64,000 bases of DNA, taken from positions 28,925,310-28,989,309 of the forward strand of contig NC_068352.1 of the NCBI RefSeq assembly GCF_014633365.1, read 5' to 3'. Each line of letters starts with the position of its first letter. The first letter of the stretch is position 1. Source of the stretch: Diospyros lotus (Eukaryota; Streptophyta; Magnoliopsida; Ericales; Ebenaceae). The position numbers were made by a program, and so were the translations under genes. This document shows positions 10,101-21,900 of the stretch, one piece after another. The notes beneath the pieces are model-generated. The model was not told the origin of the DNA. It saw only the letters and a list, made by a program, of their open reading frames with translations, and did no database searches.

Positions 10101-13100
10101 TTGAACTCTGATCTCTGATTTGAGCTTTATATATAATCATTTGTATCTCATGATTATGTAGCTTTTTGCAAGTCTTTATTAGTAAGCATATCCATGTAAA
10201 ATGCATCTTTAGTATAGATACAACATGATAAGTGACAAATGAAATTTTTTTGGCAATTGGAAAATCATTTTTCTGCATGATCTCTTTCTGAAATTCTGCA
10301 TCTTTTATCAATGGAATCCTCAGGAGGGCTAGGTAAAGTTGAGGAAGCAAGGGACTTGTACGTAAAAGGAATCCATCATATTTATGCAGTGCTGATTGGC
10401 TTATTTTCATCAATAACTGGTGGAATCAGCTACTGCCTCATAAGGGCGGGAGCAAAGGCATCTGATCAGCCCGTGTAAGACCATCATTAGCCTGCTTCTT
10501 TAATCTGATATTGATTTCCCTGGATGCTATTTAAAAGACAAAAACCAGGGGGAAACATCCGTACTTCTAGCAATCATAGAACAGTATGCGTTGCCATGAT
10601 TTATGATGAACAATCGTAAGTTATTAGTCTTTGTGTAAAGTTACTAAGGCTGAGAACAATAGAAAACCTTGTGCTGACATTCTTTCGGTAATATCTCTGT
10701 ATTTTATTTGCTCTGTATGGTTAAAACTACTGCTACATGTATATGCTAGCTGATAGAGTTAATAACTATTGTAATGTTGATCATGGAGAAAAAAAGAAGA
10801 ATAGGTAAAATCTTTAGTATCTGTTTGATTCGTGTCACGGCCTGGCCTGACAACACACCTTCTTCCAATCCCAATGTGAATTAGAAGAGCTTGGTACTCG
10901 TACAAGAGGCGTTAATCAGCCGAGATAGCGAGGGAGAGAGCAGTCCAGAAATAAGAACAGAGAGAGTAGGAAGAAAGGAAGAGGTAGAGAAAGAATCTAG
11001 AGAAGGGAACAATAAGAATTCTGATTTTCCATTCACGCCTTCCTCTCGTTGAGGGTAGGCAGATATATACTAACGCCTGGGGAGATTCCCTGCCAGGTGG
11101 GGCCTACTCTCCTAACAAACTTGAGATTCCTTGCCCCTTCTGCACATGGCAGAACCGTTTTCCTTCTAGAATGCATAACAGAAAGTAAGCTAGTCTGCCT
11201 AAAGAATTACAGCAACGTGTAGTAACTAACAACAATAGTAATGAGCAGAAAAATTTAAATTCAAGGCTCGGAAGGTTCTTCTCTTGACAATTCGGTTCTC
11301 AGTTTTCAACTTTTTATGTGTTCATTTGTAGTTTCTGCTCTTAAATTTTTGTTTGTTCTGATTTTCCATTAAAAAAAATAAATTGAATATTGCATTTGAT
11401 AATGTTGTCTTTTCCAAAATTCTAAAATAAAAATAGAAAATATTGTTTGAAAAAAGTTGCCTGTTTTGACAGGTGATTAGATATAAGTAAAAAATTTGAT
11501 TTGTAATAAGATTGTACTCTTTTATGTATAAATAGAAGAATTATCAATAAGACTACTCCCATTTTGAATTATTATTGAACATGCCAAGTTTGGTTCTCAC
11601 CATCTCTTTGGCTATCGATTTTCTCTTACTTCTCCCCCTCTTTTTTCTCCTTCTCTTTTTATGCTTCCCATCCTCTCCTCTTCTTCTTCTCGTCTCTCGG
11701 TCCTTCACCAGGCTGTTACAGTGCATTTTTTAGATGTTAATGAAGAATGCCAATTTTTTATTAGTTGTCCATACATAGTTTGTGAAAATCATAAGTATTG
11801 TTTTAAAATGATGACATTTTGTCATTGAGTGTCTTGTAAATATTGATTATATTGTTTCAGTCAGTTTACCATTTTGCTCCTGTTCTCTTTCAGGGTCACA
11901 GTTTTTTCATTTGGAATATTTGCCAGCCCCGCTTCAATAATATGTACTTTTGCCTTTGAGGTAAAGTTAGAATGTGGTTAATATAACTTGATTAATACAA
12001 GGAGTATTTATGATGCCCACACTAAATCTAGATAGTTTATTGTGTTTTTCATGTTGTTGACTTAAAGGAGAAGTTTCTTGACATATGAAATTGAATAATT
12101 GATTATTAGCCCTATCCTGCTTTGTCTTAATTTTACATTCTATTATGTGTAGTGTGGACATTTTTGTCTCCTATGCATGCCAAAATACTTTTTTATAAGT
12201 CTAACCTAAAGTTAACCCCACTGGCTTTATAACAAATTGTCATGTTAGCCTCAAAAAGTTAATTTGGAATTTCAAATCTACGATTGTTCTGGGATCATGT
12301 AATCGTAATTTCATGTGGAAAATTATTTGAATTTCCATAAATCTAAAGTGATAAGTTTCTGTTAACTGCTATATCCTGTCTTGTAAAAAAATTGCGTATG
12401 GTATATATACATTCTTTATGTGAGAATGGAAGATTTTCATTTTTAGTTTCTTTTTATTTTTGTGTTTTCCCTTTTTTGGGGACTGCAGGGGTTGGATGGG
12501 GAGTGGCAGGATTTTCTTCCTGACCTCTTTCATATGGGGCTTTCAATGGATGAAATGAAATTTGATAGGATCTTTCCTAAATGATTCCGTTAGATCAACT
12601 CCCAAAAGACACTTCAGTTTGCCTTCCTATTTACTTTAAGATACTGACCTTCAATCATTAGGGCAACAGGATGAAACATTAGGCAAAACTGGTAAGAGTT
12701 TTACCCGTCCATCCTTGTAACATGGTTCTATTTCATAAATTCTCAAGGGTGAATGAATTTTAGGGATTCTGGTTCTCACCTTTGTATGTCTCATCCAAAA
12801 ATTGGAATAGGGACTTGTTGCAGGTATCAAGCAACTCTGGGAATATTGCATCTTTGTTCTCTATCTATGTTAATTACTCAAGAAACTACTTTTATAAGTG
12901 TCAGATTATCTAGTGCATTCTGATGGTTGGTTTGGTTTCTGTTGTTTGCTACTCAAGACTCATGGCATCCTAACTGATTCTCCTTCTTTCAAATGCAGGA
13001 TTTTGTTCTACCAGGTTTTTATTCTTTCTTTCTCATGGTTGTGCTTGGCGCACTGGCCTTCTTTGCAGAGGTGTGGTAACTGATCTTATATTTCTAGTCA

Positions 13101-14916
13101 TCTGCATACTTACTGTCGAAATATGACGTGGTCAATATATTTTGTGAGAGCATGTGTTGCGTCTAAGTCTTATGAGATCTGCCAGCTGTAATGCATGATA
13201 AATTACAGGTACTATTAGCACGTGGGCTTCAGCTTGAGAAAACGAGTAAAGTTTCAAATATTCAATATATTGAGGTATGGATCTTGTCTGCTGCACCACT
13301 AATATTTACTGTGATCTCCTGTAATTTCAGTCAGTAGCTTTTATTTTTCAGTTCATAGAGGAGGGAAAAGAATTATCCATGACTGTTACCAGTAAACTTG
13401 AAAGGTTCACCATAATACCAGTTTGAAATTTGGGAAGAAATGAGGAATGCATTTAGTAAATCCATGCTGATAAAGATGTGGGAAATTCATAAGAAATTGA
13501 TAGGAGTATCCAACTCTGTGCATCTATTGGGAGGGAACTCTTAGGTATGACATGAGTTGTAATGTCCTTACAACCAGTAAACTTAAGAGATTCACTGTAT
13601 ACATAGTTTGCAATTTGGGAAGAAGAGACAAAGTTATGCATTCAGCAAGGCTGCTTAATGCCGATGGTGATTGGAATCCCCAAGTTTGAGCATCTATTGG
13701 CAGGAAACTCTTTGGCATAACATGAGTTGTAAGACCTTATAGAAGATATATGGTCATAGATGGAGGTCACTAGCAAGCTATAATCCATGTATCTGACCCC
13801 GCCTAGTACGATTAAGACTTTGTATTTTTTGTTGTAGACAAGATGCATTAGGAATAGATGGATGGCAGGGACATCTGGTTGCAAGCCAAAGTGCTTCTTT
13901 ACAGAATTTGACTAATAAAAAATATAATACAAACAATTGCAGATCGGAGGCTGGATTTTTGACGAAAATCTTTGCCATCTCTGTGTAAAAACACAGTATA
14001 TTATTTTTCATTTTGCCCCTTGATAAATTTGGATGTATTTCCTCCTTGGGGTTGGAGAATTCTTAGTCCATTGTTATTGTATATGTTTTTATTTGCCTTC
14101 CTTTTTCCAACTGCCTTTAGCAGCATTCATTTTAGTTGATCTGAACAAAATTCAACCAAACTAAGCATTTTCCTCAATTATGTGAGTGAGTTGAGTTCAT
14201 CATCATCATAATTGCACCTTCTCCTGGCCAAGTTAGGATAGTTGGCATGGCATTAATAATGTCAATTGACTTCTAAAAGTCACATTAACAATTCAAATCC
14301 ATTCAAAATAACAATATGGCAAAGTTTTACTTCAAACACCCTTCCCAGCGCAACCATCTAGCAAGGGAATGACGAGATAAAGTACCAACACCATTATTGT
14401 GTGCAGAAGTTTTATGAGATGGCGGTGAATAAAGATAATCAATATGGTTGTGTTTTATCAATATACTTAATATTGTGTAACCAACCTGTTAACATACTTT
14501 TTTTTTCTCTCCATTCTGGTTCTATCAAGTTAAAAATTTCAGCAAGTTACATTGATTGTCCTAGAGGTATGACTAAGGGTGCACACACACCACATTCTAT
14601 TTTGAAATGCACAGACGATTGTGCCCTTCTATTTTGCAAAATGCGCAGACGATTGTGCCAAAATATGTCATCTTCCCTAGAACTTTAGATTGCCATTGCT
14701 AATGCATCGTTTTATAATTCTAGGGACGTGAGATATCTTTGATAAATTATATAACTCGTCTTTTGTGTGTGCGTGTTTCAGGCTGCTTTATCACAGATAT
14801 GGGGCATGGCTTCATCAAGAATAGTTCCATCCTTTGGAAGATTCATCGGCTGTTCCCTTATCATAATTTCAGCATGTTGCACCATGTACATTGGTCCTGA
14901 GAAAGATACTGAATGA
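4189..14916 (+). CDS. EamA/DMT-superfamily membrane transporter, 3' exons (5' part outside the window)
   Basis: A membrane transporter of the drug/metabolite transporter superfamily (EamA domain, plant clade related to SLC35G); the substrate is unknown. Exons: 4189-4304, 5177-5236, 10324-10474, 11894-11960, 12999-13070, 13209-13274, 14782-14916 (TGA 14914-14916). All junctions keep phase and give 221 residues. Recognisable stretches are [60 protein letters not shown], a [15 protein letters not shown] block and a final [15 protein letters not shown] segment, about five hydrophobic helices in all. A whole family member has about ten helices, so the N-terminal half lies left of the window, beyond the nested retroelements. 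The reading frame is intact despite a 4.5-kb retrotransposon in the intron 5237-10323. The donor at 10475 could slip by 2 bp (10473), removing one codon; I chose GTAAGA. Exon calls are by eye. Confidence 0.85.
5553..5901 (+). repeat. 5' LTR of the Gypsy chromovirus
   Basis: 349 bp, TGTTAGG...CTATCA. A TATA box (GGTATAAAAG) lies at 5701-5710, and the primer-binding site starts 3 bp after the end. It is the same length as the 3' LTR at 9708-10056. Confidence 0.95.
5917..6084. repeat. Rearranged inverted duplication in the retrotransposon leader
   Basis: Block A (5917-5936, aacgatccatgggggtgacc) has a perfect 20-bp inverted copy at 6005-6024. Block B (5937 to about 5996) has a nearly perfect inverted copy at 6025-6084, around 'aattcaccattctt' and 'cttcaatctgttgttgata'. 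The order is A-B-A'-B' rather than A-B-B'-A', so each block is inverted in place. The gag start region follows. Confidence 0.8.
6025..7099 (+). pseudogene. Decayed gag of the Gypsy element, with CCHC zinc knuckle
   Basis: Translation shows a Ty3/Gypsy capsid-like region: a [17 protein letters not shown] block near 6373-6420, then stops at about 6433 and 6571, then an open segment 6584-7099 with [17 protein letters not shown] and [18 protein letters not shown]. It ends in a nucleocapsid zinc knuckle C-x2-C-x4-H-x4-C ([14 protein letters not shown], near 7040-7082). The intact protein would package the element RNA. At least two in-frame stops show it is dead. Confidence 0.85.
7100..8005 (+). 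pseudogene. Aspartic protease and start of reverse transcriptase, decayed
   Basis: The protease active-site block [14 protein letters not shown] is readable at about 7294-7335. It is followed by ELVQKLG and, in a shifted frame, a 175-aa open segment (7429-7956) ending in the conserved lead-in to reverse transcriptase ([20 protein letters not shown]). The frame then breaks. None of the polymerase palm, including the catalytic Y-x-D-D motif, is present before RNase H begins at about 8007, which implies a deletion of several hundred codons. Confidence 0.8.
8006..8420 (+). pseudogene. RNase H domain remnant
   Basis: Reads [20 protein letters not shown] then HKFVIRTDK, the start of a Ty3/Gypsy RNase H domain, interrupted by stops at about 8083, 8108 and 8176. 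It continues into [15 protein letters not shown], the usual 'D..ADALSR' end of this domain before integrase. In-frame stops make it non-functional. Confidence 0.8.
8421..9704 (+). pseudogene. Integrase and chromodomain-like C-terminus, decayed
   Basis: The integrase zinc-finger region is recognisable ([18 protein letters not shown], then a C-x2-C near 8560-8573). The catalytic core follows: a first acidic block in [29 protein letters not shown], and [17 protein letters not shown], then stops near 8885 and 8924 and the [16 protein letters not shown] block. The C-terminal GPF/Y-like region (9223-9501) reads [20 protein letters not shown]. Near 9597-9690 [20 protein letters not shown] resembles the end of a chromodomain, which places the element in the chromovirus branch. 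Many stops and frame changes. Confidence 0.85.
9708..10056 (+). repeat. 3' LTR of the Gypsy chromovirus
   Basis: 349 bp, the same length as the 5' LTR, ending CTATCA just before the TCTAT duplication. It keeps the GGTATAAAAG box near 9856. A short G-rich stretch (gtgggcgggtgtat) precedes it as a weak polypurine tract. Confidence 0.95.
10828..11294. mobile_element. Solo LTR, TGTCA...TGACA, with ATTCG target duplication
   Basis: Element 10833-11289 (457 bp) starts TGTCACGGCC and ends CTTGACA. It is flanked by exact ATTCG repeats at 10828-10832 and 11290-11294. There is no primer-binding site or coding sequence, so it is a single LTR left after recombination between two LTRs. It sits in the intron between transporter exons 10324-10474 and 11894-11960. 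Orientation is not certain. The DNA on either side of it looks like a single older MITE-type sequence that it interrupted. Confidence 0.85.
11295..11560. repeat. AT-rich MITE-like sequence, related to about 41900-42060
   Basis: The block around 'tttgataatgttgtcttttccaaaatt' and 'gaaaatattgtttgaaaa' (11396-11460) has a diverged counterpart at 41932-41985 ('ttcgataatgttggtcg', then a 'gaaaatatgtttgtgaaaa' block). 'ctgtttgattcg' left of the solo LTR and 'attcggttctcagttttc' to its right suggest one original unit. Ends and superfamily are unclear. Confidence 0.35.
13385..13745 (+). repeat. Diverged tandem duplication, period about 185 bp
   Basis: Two direct units start at 'ccagtaaactt' (13389 and 13574). 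Both contain a 'tttg-aatttgggaagaa' block, a 'gcatctattgg' block and an 'acatgagttgtaa' block. They lie in the last intron of the DMT transporter gene. No coding meaning. Confidence 0.7.
14195..14465 (+). repeat. Unclassified dispersed repeat, copy 1
   Basis: Shares ordered blocks with 56445-56705: 'ccaagttagg', the exact 20-mer aatgtcaattgacttctaaa, 'agtcac', 'agggaatga', a 'agaagttt-atgagatgg' block, and 'tatggttgtgtt'. Both copies are in the same direction. No terminal repeats or coding motifs found. Confidence 0.65.
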
Positions 14917-17900
14917 AACACTTCTAGGCATTGTATGTTTACAATTGGTTTCTCTCATTCTTGGTTATATTCAACCTGCCTTCATTCTTGCAGACTCTAA
15001 ATTGTGTCTACAATTTTCTGCTTCCTTCATCTGCATACAAGTGACATATGACCTTTCCCCGGGCATGCAACGCTTTTGTAATTGCAGTCATAAATGCATA
15101 CATACCATACTGCTTCTATATTGCCTTCCTGCATTTGCATACCTTTGAAAAGGAACCTGATCTGCACTCAAAATGATGATTGATTGGGTTTCTAATATTA
15201 AGGTTATTGTAGTTTAGGAACCCTTTATATAACAGCTTGGTAGTTATTCCCTGGCTTTCTTAATTCATTGTGGAGGTGGTGGTTAGATAGAGGGCTGAAG
15301 TGACCGGGTGGTGGTGGGATAGTAGGCTCGCGGAGTTGAAATGCTGGTGGTGCTGGCTAGTTAAATGCTGGTGGTGCCGGGGAAGATTGCATTCATATCC
15401 ACCCTTTCCCTGAATTTGTGCAATGTTTCAAAAGAGGGGGTAGTTAATAATGTAATTTCCAAGACACCAAAGAGAAGTTTGTGTGAGATCTCCAAATTCG
15501 GGACATAATAATATAAATTTGTTTTAATTCTAGTAATATTTTCAGTGTACATTTTCTATTATGCCCTTAGCATATTTCTGGGTTGTTGAATCTATGGGCT
15601 GGAAATGCAAAAGATAGCCAAATCTTCAGAGACCCCTGTGAGATGCCCAAACCTGACTTTATTCCAATACGGATGTACGATAATAGAAATGCACAAAATT
15701 ACACTGGTATCCTTGCTAATGCAAATTGGACCCTACTTGCAGGTAACAGAGATTGATTTTGTTTGGATAGTAAGATTCCAATTTTGTATAGTATAGGAGT
15801 TCACGAGAAAACAACAAAGAAATTGGGCCAGGCTCAGTATGCTTCAACAGAGTAGATGATGGGTCTTGTTATCTAGAGGCAGATAGATTCTATGTTTGGA
15901 TGTTTCAAAATGAACCCAAATTTTGGTTTATTTGTATGATCCCACTGGTTAGTTGTATGATTATGGCTTGTTTGGGGTTTTTTTTTCCAATTAATCAAGA
16001 AAAAGAGTTGTTTGGGTCGAGTGACTCACATTTGACTGCTTTGTAATGTATAAATAATAATATCTTGCTTAATTAAATAATTCTACACGATAAAATATCT
16101 AATATATAGTTGCACTGATCATAACAATCGCTCTTGCTATTGGGTAAATTTGACAATAGCTCGACTATGGAGTGGGTTGCTCATGGGAATGTCATTTCAA
16201 AGAGCATGTCATGAACGTGAGGGGCAGATCAGACGTGTGAGCTTCATTGCATAGATTGACACGTGCGAACACCCCAGCCCCCTCCCCATCTGACCTTAAC
16301 TTCTATTTGCAGAGACTTGTGTTGTTTTAATTTTACTAATCTGGCCCCTCTCTCTGCCCCCCTCTAAAAGTATACAAACCTTGGCCCAATAACGCAAAGA
16401 GAAGATAATAAATAACAAGTAAATATTGAGTCAAATGGTTCACTTTATCGTCATTTTTTTTATATTCTTGTGTCCCACTCAATAGAATTAAATTGTTGGA
16501 TTATATTATTGGAACATTAAGAGTTAGACAATACATATAAAATAATAAAAATATTCTTCACGTCTCACTATTTTTGCTCACATTTTTAGATAATATATAT
16601 TTTTATTATTTTATATGCATTATATAGTTTAAAATATAAATTAAAAGATACTAATAGTGTTTTTTAAAATTTTTCATGAATCATTGTCCCTCTCTCAGAA
16701 CTGTCAGTGAAACAAGAAGGCGAAGGACAAGACAACAAATGGCACTGCAACAAGGTTTGATGGTACAAGTGTACAACGAATGAAAATACAAGCATTGAAT
16801 TGAATTCCCATCGGCTGCTTCAATCTCTGCACCAACCAACCAACCAACCAACCCACCCCCGCTGCCAAAATGCCCTACGCATTTGCTGCCATCAAAATGA
16901 ACCCTCTTAATGCCCCCACCTACCCCTTTATTCACCTCCTCCTCCTCCAAATTTTCAGAAGTAGGGGCGCAGTAGCCCTACTAAGATTCCTCCTAAATAT
17001 TGTTACCATCACCAGCTACTCTACCATATGAGGCCGCAGTTTAGAGGTTGGCGCAGACCAATCATTTCATTTTGTATGTTTAAAGATGCGGATTCTAAGT
17101 CCTACTATGTGGCATTACTTCTTATATATATAGTTTTATATCGAATGAATGATTCACAAGTTTAAGTTCTGCAATTGAATATGTCACCTTATCGATCTAA
17201 AATTATGAATTCTAATTGTGCTGAGCCTTTATTTTATTTGAATGATTCTATGTCATATAATTTATATATACTTTAATTAAGGAAATCGAACACATCATCT
17301 GATAAGTCTGAAACTGAGTGTTCTAATTTTGTTGTGTGTCGCTTTAGTTCAAATTTATAGTTCTACATGATATGATTTATAAATCAAGAATTTAAATAGG
17401 AAAAATGACAATACTATAAGGAACACTAATATTAAAGAGAAACAGATCCCACCATACAATACAATACAATAGCCCCCAAAGTCACAGAGGGCGTGGGTGG
17501 ATGAATATGGCATGATTGCAATGTGATCTGCCATGCCTTGCCTAAATTTGAGTGCTGCCACCAATGGGTATTGAGTATTTTTATGTTACATCATCATTTA
17601 ATCAAAAATCTTTTGTGGGTCCAACCAAATAGGCACTTAGTAAAAAAGGTTATGGTATTTGAAAATATTAATATTTTATATTACAATATAATAATATATA
17701 TTATCTTATTTTGGTTGTATATTATATATCACATCATTTGCTTAGATAAAATAATCTCAAACTTTATAAAATGTCAGTATCCTTAAACAATGGACAACGC
17801 CCTCACCCTCTGAGTAATTTTAAATAAATTTTATTATATTTTTATATAATCAGACTTAAATTATTCTTAAGCTAAACTCTAAATCTTAAATTCTAAACCC

Positions 17901-18958
17901 TAAATTTATTTAATATATTTAATAGATAGATAAAAATATTGTTAGAGCGGTAAGTTCAGAAAAAAATTATTTGAGGAGTTTTAGATATCAATAATACGAT
18001 GAATATTTTTAAATATATAAAATTCTTCAAACAATTTTTTATTTTTAAGATTAGGCTGATTTATTGTATTAATTAATTGTATTTTAAACATTAGGAAAAA
18101 TCGTATTTTTGTTTTCAAATAATATGTATTTATTATATTTCATTTTTAACATTCAAATAAATTTATTTTAAATTATTTAATTAAATAATAAATGTGTGTT
18201 ATTAAAAATAAATAAATTTAATATTTGTGAGCACAGAATAATTTAATACAAATGATGGGAATGGGGTTATAAAAAGCGAAGGAGAGAATATTTGTTCGTT
18301 GGAAATTAATTAAGAAGATCTCAAAGTTAATGGAACCTGGGGGCCCACCTGGATGGCATTTCCGCAAATAAAGAAAGAAGTGGGGGCAAATATGCGGAGG
18401 GAAGGGTAGCGCATTTTCAAAAAGAAAAAGGCTTATCATCATTCATCAGAATCTGCCGCTGTTGGTGGCTTCAGCAGCAGCAGCAGCGTATCGGAGGGAC
18501 TAACTTGAGAGAGAATAGCAACTTCTCTTCTCTTTTCTTTTCTTTTCTTTTCTTTTCCATTTTCCTCCCTTTTCTCGGAGAAAATATTCACTTCACATCA
18601 CTATCACTCACTGTTTTATTTGAATCTTAAATATAACATATTATAATTTGTAAATAAAATTTATTTTCTTCAATTCTTATATGTTTGTAATTTATTTTTT
18701 TCTTTTCATTTGCATACATATATATATATATGTATGTATCATTTATGCCCCTCACTCTCCTTCCCCTTCTCTCTCTCTCTCTCTATTCTCTCTCCAACTT
18801 TTCTCCGCTTTCTATCTGTGTTGTGTTGTTGCTCTGCTTTTGCTTTGTTCTTTGGTTCTCTTCCTTTTAAAGTCCTGCTTGTCCTTATTCCTCCCCCCCC
18901 CCCCCCCCCCCCTCTCTTTCTCTCTCTCTCTCTCTGGGAAGCTCTTGAAGTTTCAACA
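14917..18958. other. Intergenic region and 5' leader of the NAT gene
   Basis: After the transporter stop codon there is presumably a 3' UTR, then strongly AT-rich DNA (about 16000-18300). Simple repeats seen: CCAA units (16825-16853), a (CAG)n tract near 18473-18487, CTTTT units (18527-18556), a CT-rich tract near 18769-18795 and an 18-base C run (18895-18912) followed by CT repeats up to the NAT start codon. The CT-rich DNA directly upstream of the ATG is typical of plant 5' leaders. Short open frames here are low-complexity and not credible. Confidence 0.5.
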
Positions 18959-21900
18959 ATGGCAGACATAAGCCACCCTCCCATGGAACAGCTTCAAGAC
19001 CTCGAATACTGCATAGATTCTAATCCTCCATGGAGTAAGTCCTCTCTTTCTCTCCCTCTGTATGTATATGTACGCACAGAGAGAGAGAGAAGTACAGTTG
19101 GAGACAAATATGCATGTAAAAATGTAAATACACGTGTTTGGAATAAGAAGGCTTTCTGAATGGGAAGCGGGGTTTTGTGGGGTTTTGTGGGGTTTTATGG
19201 GTTTTGAAGTTGCAGAGTGGTCTCTGTAACTGTGTGCATTTGGTTCCATGAAAGCTGAGGCTAGCACTAGTACATCACTGTGAACTCTTGGAAATGGCGC
19301 TTTTGTTCTCATTTACTTTCCCGGTTCAAAGTAAGCTAGTGGGTGAGGCACAATGCCGCAACTTCCCTTTTTCTTGTTCTCTCTCTTTTGTTTGATCACT
19401 AGTTGTTCAAGTAGGGAAGGCCTCTGAGTCTGGAACAAATGTGAGTTTCTATCTTTATTCACTTTTTGGGCTCTGATATGATAGATGGGAAAGGAGAAAA
19501 TTGTTGGAAAAGAGATGATGAGCTGAATGCTATTGTAGATGGTTAAGAATTTCTTCGTATCCAAAACAGGGCATTAAGGATGTAAGTAATTGCTTCTGAA
19601 AATAATGAGGAATTTGCTATCTAGTAGGCAGGTGTGCGCTTCCAGTTCCAGGTTTTGTTTGTTTTTCCAGGTAATGGCATTTATTAGTTCTCCTTGGTGG
19701 CCCAACTGGGAGAAGTGCCCAATATGTCCTGGCATTGGTCAAGGGCATATTGGGCATATTGTCCAGTCAAACCACCAATTCAAATTACAATATAGGACTA
19801 AATATCATTATTCTATTTTCCCCTTATTTTCATGGCAATGAAATGCTTACTAAAAGTTGTGAGGTCTTCAGGGATGTAAATGCGATAATGATTGGTTACA
19901 TTGAAGGATCACGGTTGAAGAGTATTTAATACGCTCTTTTCTAGTAGGGGCTGGCTCTACCTGCAGCTCTGATGCCTGTAATTTAGTTCAATCAACTCTA
20001 ATAAGGTGCTTCATAGTGAGATTAAGGCTTGCGATAGATAATGTGCTTCAAATGACACATACCAGCTGTGGTTTATTCTACTGATATGATAATGCTGGCA
20101 CCTATAACGGTTCCGCATATTACTCTTAGTCCCTTCTGAGAAAGAAATATAGAGCAATTACTAGTGCGGGATATCCTGATTTATATGGTTTCAGAACATA
20201 TCTGATGATTTCATCCCCTTTCCAGATCTTTAGGGTAGCCTAGTCAACTTGGAGACTTGAAAGTAAACAAAGGAGAATGATATCTTATGACCATAAGCTC
20301 CTCTAGCGTCTGGATTTCAAGATACTCCAATTGGTCTTACAGGTAGTCAGTATTAGAAAAGAGAGAGACCACTTAACAAAAGAAAAGGAAAAGTGCTTCA
20401 CAAGGCCAGTGACTCTGCAATGCTTTGTTTGGGATTCATGGTGTGATTATCATTAACTTGTGGTTGGATATCTACTAAAACTAGTATATAACCCTGAGCT
20501 TCTTATTTTGGGGATTACATGAATGAAGCATTACACGATCCATGTTGCAGATAGGTCATGGTTCTGACTGCAACATTGCAATGTGCTCAAGTAAAATATG
20601 GGGCACTCAAGAGTCATGAATTCATGTGCCAGCTTTAATGAACTGTATTGATGATGAAGTAAAGCAGATGATTAAAAGAAATGTTCATTGATGTCATCAA
20701 GAAGCCCTGAGATGGACCATCTGAATGCACTATTAGGCAGAATATGTAGTGGAGAATGCAGCAATGTCAGAGACATCATTTTGTAATTGAATAAAAAACA
20801 TAACTTTTGATTGACTGCATTAGGTAAGAACAGGATAATGGTATTTATTGTTGGGATGATCAATGATGTTCAGTAAGAGCTTTGGAGAGCAATAGGAAGC
20901 ATCAGTTAAAAGAGGTGGATTAAAAACTTGGGATGTTAGGGTTATGACCTGTGTAGAGAAACAGCCTGCGAAGTAAGTTCAGCCTCTTTTATTAAAGTAC
21001 TTTCCGTGTTTAAGTTCGTCTCTCAAACAATTCACTAGGTTGCAGTTTTTACTGTAGCTTTTCACACACCTTTTCCTTTTGTGCCTACCTCCTAATATAA
21101 GGCAATCATAATGCAGAAATACTGCAAATTTCAAGCATGTTGCCTCATCAGCATGGATCATGGCAGTCATTATAATGAATTAAATTATTTGGCTATTGCC
21201 GATTTTATTGTTTGGCAACACGAATTGGCTGCCTTAAGAAGCCAGTTTAGACTTTCTATTTGCTGTCAGCCACAATACATACATATATATGTAATTCTTG
21301 CTAGTTAATTGCTTACTTCCTTATTAGTGTTTGTGAAGCTAAGTTCAGCTCTGTAGTTTTTGGCACCTGCTGTGCAACGAGAAACAAACTTGTACCTTGC
21401 AAAGATATTCCAATGGGGTTGGCTATTTGCTCAGATTAGAATGAATAAATATTGAAAGTTGATATTCCTCAGCATAAAAAAGAAGGAAAATAATATAGTG
21501 GTTTTCTTGTTCTTTATGCAGCTTAAGTGCCCGAATTTTGACCAATAAAGAAATATACCTTGTCAGGGTGTATTGTCTATCTATATATGTGCTTATGTAA
21601 TTACAAGTCTGTATACAGAGAGGAAGGTACCTTTGCTGCGTACTTGAAGTCTAATTTATATTCTTTTTATCTTTGCTGAGTTGTAGTCTCTTTTTTTTCC
21701 TAGTTATTATGATGAAAAATCAATAAATTCACTTGTAGCCCATATAGGTATTACTATTTAGTTAAAAACACGACACATTTATTTTCCTCGTAAATTTAAC
21801 ATGCTTTTTTACATTTTATATTGCAGCTGAAACCATTCTGTTAGCATTTCAGAATTACATTTTGATGCTGGGAACGAGTGTAATGATCCCTACACTTCTC

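Noticed and set aside
18681..19312. Several open frames over the NAT leader and exon 1
   Set aside because: They run through CT and C homopolymer tracts and are in other frames or strands than the NAT exon 1.
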